A DNA stretch of 15,175 bases from an uncultured Caulobacteraceae bacterium. Its GTDB lineage: Bacteria; Pseudomonadota; Alphaproteobacteria; Caulobacterales; Caulobacteraceae. The notes beneath the pieces were generated by a model. That model searched no databases. It had not been told where the DNA came from and saw only the letters and a program-made list of their open reading frames with translations. The stretch spans positions 1 through 15,175 of the forward strand of contig CAISGS010000533.1 in assembly GCA_903884915.1 (NCBI GenBank), read 5' to 3'. A program made the position numbers and the translations under genes. Each line of letters starts with the position of its first letter. Position 1 is the first letter of the stretch. Positions 13,976 to 15,175 of the stretch are shown piece by piece.

Positions 13976-14448
13976 GCCTTGGCCCCTTCAGAACCTGCGT
14001 TAGCAGCCGACTGGATGGCCTTGCGAATCCGCAGATAGGTGGCGCAGCGGCAGAGATTGCCACGCATGGCCGCGTCGATGGCGGCGACGTCGGGCTTGGG
14101 CTGGGCGGTCAAGAGGGCTGTGGCCGACATGATTTGCCCTGCTTGGCAGTAACCGCACTGCGGCACGTCCAACTCGACCCAGGCCTCAGTGACCCGCTTG
14201 CCAACGGGCGTTGCGGCGACATGTTCGATGGTCGTGACATGCTTGCCCGCAGCGGCGCTGATCGGGGTCATGCAGGCGCGGACGGTCTTGCCGTCAATCA
14301 TCACCGTACAGGCCCCGCAAAGGCCCGCGCCGCAGCCAAACTTGGTGCCGGGAAGGCCCAAATCTTCGCGAAGGACCCACAGCAACGGCTTTTCCGGATC
14401 GGCGGACACGGTCCGCTTGGCGTCATTGACGGTCAACTGCACAGCCAT
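13972..14448 (-). CDS. (2Fe-2S)-binding small subunit of Mo hydroxylase (IorA-like)
   Basis: A 158-residue protein with two iron-sulfur domains. The N-terminal plant-ferredoxin-type cluster is held by C39, C44, C47 and C59 ([11 protein letters not shown]). The C-terminal helical domain binds the second cluster by C98, C101, C133 and C135 (Q-C-G-Y-C-Q-A-G and N-L-C-R-C). All eight cysteines are present. It passes electrons from the molybdenum centre of the large subunit. It has no signal peptide of its own and is expected to be exported in complex with the Tat-tagged large subunit. It is the first gene of the five-gene operon. AGGA lies 9 bases before the ATG. Length matches IorA and similar subunits of about 150-160 residues. 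Confidence 0.95.
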   Translation of the reverse strand: MAVQLTVNDAKRTVSADPEKPLLWVLREDLGLPGTKFGCGAGLCGACTVMIDGKTVRACMTPISAAAGKHVTTIEHVAATPVGKRVTEAWVELDVPQCGYCQAGQIMSATALLTAQPKPDVAAIDAAMRGNLCRCATYLRIRKAIQSAANAGSEGAKA

Positions 14449-14542
14449 GGGCGATCATCCTGTCCTAAAGTTTCGATGCGAGGGCGAACCTGCTCAATGG
14501 GTAACATAGGCTGAGATCACCGTCATCGCCAACAGGCGACAT

Positions 14543-14571
14543 TTGCGGTCTGGGCAGCAGGGTTCTATAGA
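14543..14571 (+). promoter_or_regulatory. Sigma-70-like promoter of metG
   Basis: TTGCGG (14543-14548) and TATAGA (14566-14571) are separated by exactly 17 bases. The -10 ends 48 bases before the metG ATG, leaving a leader of about 40 bases. This is the best housekeeping-type promoter in the window. Confidence 0.6.
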
Positions 14572-14592
14572 CGCGTTTCTTGTTTCTGTTGC

Positions 14593-14606
14593 GCCGCCCC
14601 GGCGGC
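14593..14606 (+). other. GC-rich hairpin in the metG leader
   Basis: GCCGC (14593-14597) pairs with GCGGC (14602-14606) around a CCCG loop. It ends one base before the Shine-Dalgarno TGAGG (14608-14612), which is 7 bases before the ATG. It could influence translation start. No T-run, T-box or SAM-riboswitch-like structure is evident. Confidence 0.35.
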
Positions 14607-14619
14607 TTGAGGCCTTTGC

Positions 14620-15175
14620 ATGTCCCGTATTCTGATCACGTCGGCTCTGCCCTATATTAATGGCATCAAGCATCTGGGCAATCTGGCCGGATCGATGTTG
14701 CCAGCCGACGTGTTCGCGCGGTTCCAGCGGGCCCAAGGGCGTGAAACACTGTTCATCTGCGCCACGGACGAGCACGGCACTCCGGCTGAACTGGCGGCTG
14801 CGGCGGCGGGTCAGGATGTGGCCGACTACTGCGCCGAGCAGCATCAGTTGCAAAAGGACATCGCCCTTCGGTTTGGCCTGTCCTTTGACTGGTTCGGGCG
14901 CTCGTCCTCTCCCCAGAACCGAGACCTCACCCAGCATCTCGCCTCGGCCCTAGAGGCCCAAGGCCTGATCGAGGAGCGGGTGGATCAGATGATCTATTCG
15001 CTGGCCGATAAGCGGTTCTTGCCCGACCGCTATGTTGAAGGCACTTGCCCCAAGTGCAGCTTTGAAAAGGCGCGCGGCGACCAGTGTGATGGCTGCGGCG
15101 CGTTGCTTGATCCGACCGACCTGATCAATCCCTATTCGACCATCTCTGGGTCGCGCGACATAGAGGTGCGCGATA
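14620..15175 (+). CDS. metG: Methionyl-tRNA synthetase (5' part, runs off the right edge)
   Basis: The first 185 codons of a class I aminoacyl-tRNA synthetase that charges tRNA-Met. The opening [13 protein letters not shown]18-L-G-N21 contains the HIGH-type ATP-binding motif. A-T-D-E-H-G-T-P follows at 48-55, then F-D-W-F-G-R-S. The zinc knuckle appears as C143-P-K-C146 and C156-D-G-C159, which marks the four-cysteine, single-knuckle form of the insertion domain. The KMSKS loop and anticodon-binding domain lie beyond the window. The ATG at 14620 has TGAGG 7 bases upstream and a good promoter. It is transcribed away from the Mo operon. Confidence 0.96.
   Translation, partial: MSRILITSALPYINGIKHLGNLAGSMLPADVFARFQRAQGRETLFICATDEHGTPAELAAAAAGQDVADYCAEQHQLQKDIALRFGLSFDWFGRSSSPQNRDLTQHLASALEAQGLIEERVDQMIYSLADKRFLPDRYVEGTCPKCSFEKARGDQCDGCGALLDPTDLINPYSTISGSRDIEVRD

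Larger units (their letters stand above)
14449..14619. promoter_or_regulatory. Divergent promoter region between the Mo operon and metG
   Basis: This 171-base gap holds no gene. It must contain the promoter for the leftward iorAB-modABC operon and that for rightward metG. I looked for a ModE-type inverted repeat (TATAT-rich half-sites) before the Mo operon and did not find one; I also could not place a convincing leftward -35/-10 pair. The metG promoter is described separately. Confidence 0.45.

Noticed and set aside
14449..14540. ModE operator or molybdenum-cofactor riboswitch before the Mo operon
   Set aside because: No TATAT-type inverted half-sites and no convincing conserved leader structure were seen in this short region.
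14494..14937. Minus-strand open reading frame of 147 codons over the metG start
   Set aside because: It overlaps the unmistakable metG HIGH-motif region and its promoter, and has no domain signal.
1..15175. Mobile element, phage defence or other accessory island
   Set aside because: No transposase, integrase, terminal repeats, toxin-antitoxin pair or CRISPR repeats were seen; all genes belong to core or common metabolic families and composition looks even.

Overview
The window reads as core chromosome from an alphaproteobacterium of the Caulobacter lineage (Caulobacterales). The strongest evidence is an adjacent divK-pleD pair. The PleD homologue is 454 residues long and keeps the residue numbering I recall for Caulobacter PleD (D53, R359/D362, GGEEF at 368-372). 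A CtrA-type half-site pair and a GANTC (CcrM) site lie just upstream of divK. Base composition is GC-rich but looks less extreme than Caulobacter itself, which would fit a genus such as Asticcacaulis; that genus guess is inference.

Layout. (1) 1-1411, minus strand: a ridA - glycerophosphodiesterase - GNAT-like (PF04339/DUF482-type) operon. The last gene runs off the left edge. (2) 1488-3531, minus strand: DNA polymerase IV (dinB), with a four-cysteine N-terminal extension and a GTG start, behind a HAD-family hydrolase. (3) 3546-5286, plus strand: divK and pleD, the cell-polarity and c-di-GMP regulators, divergent from the HAD gene. (4) 5434-6966, plus strand: tatA, tatB and tatC, the complete twin-arginine translocase. 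(5) 7039-8465, minus strand: a lipoprotein cytochrome c, arfB (ribosome rescue) and a YccF membrane protein. (6) 8636-9604, plus strand: an exported TraB/GumN-family protein that has lost both family GxxH motifs. (7) 9585-14448, minus strand: a tightly packed five-gene operon. It encodes a two-subunit molybdenum hydroxylase (iorA-like 2Fe-2S subunit and iorB-like molybdopterin subunit with a Tat signal) followed by the molybdate ABC transporter modA-modB-modC. (8) 14620 to the right edge, plus strand: the 5' part of metG, behind a good sigma-70-like promoter.

How the parts connect. The molybdenum hydroxylase large subunit has a twin-arginine signal, so it should depend on the TatABC system encoded about 5 kb away, and its operon supplies its own molybdate uptake. 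It has no FAD subunit in the operon, so a c-type cytochrome is a plausible electron acceptor; the lipoprotein cytochrome c is one candidate, but nothing in the sequence ties the two together.

No mobile elements, CRISPR arrays, tRNA or rRNA genes were seen. I see no clearly novel multi-gene system. The most notable points are the self-sufficient molybdenum operon, the divK promoter elements, the degenerate TraB protein, the hairpin between tatA and tatB, and the unlisted partial gene at the left edge.
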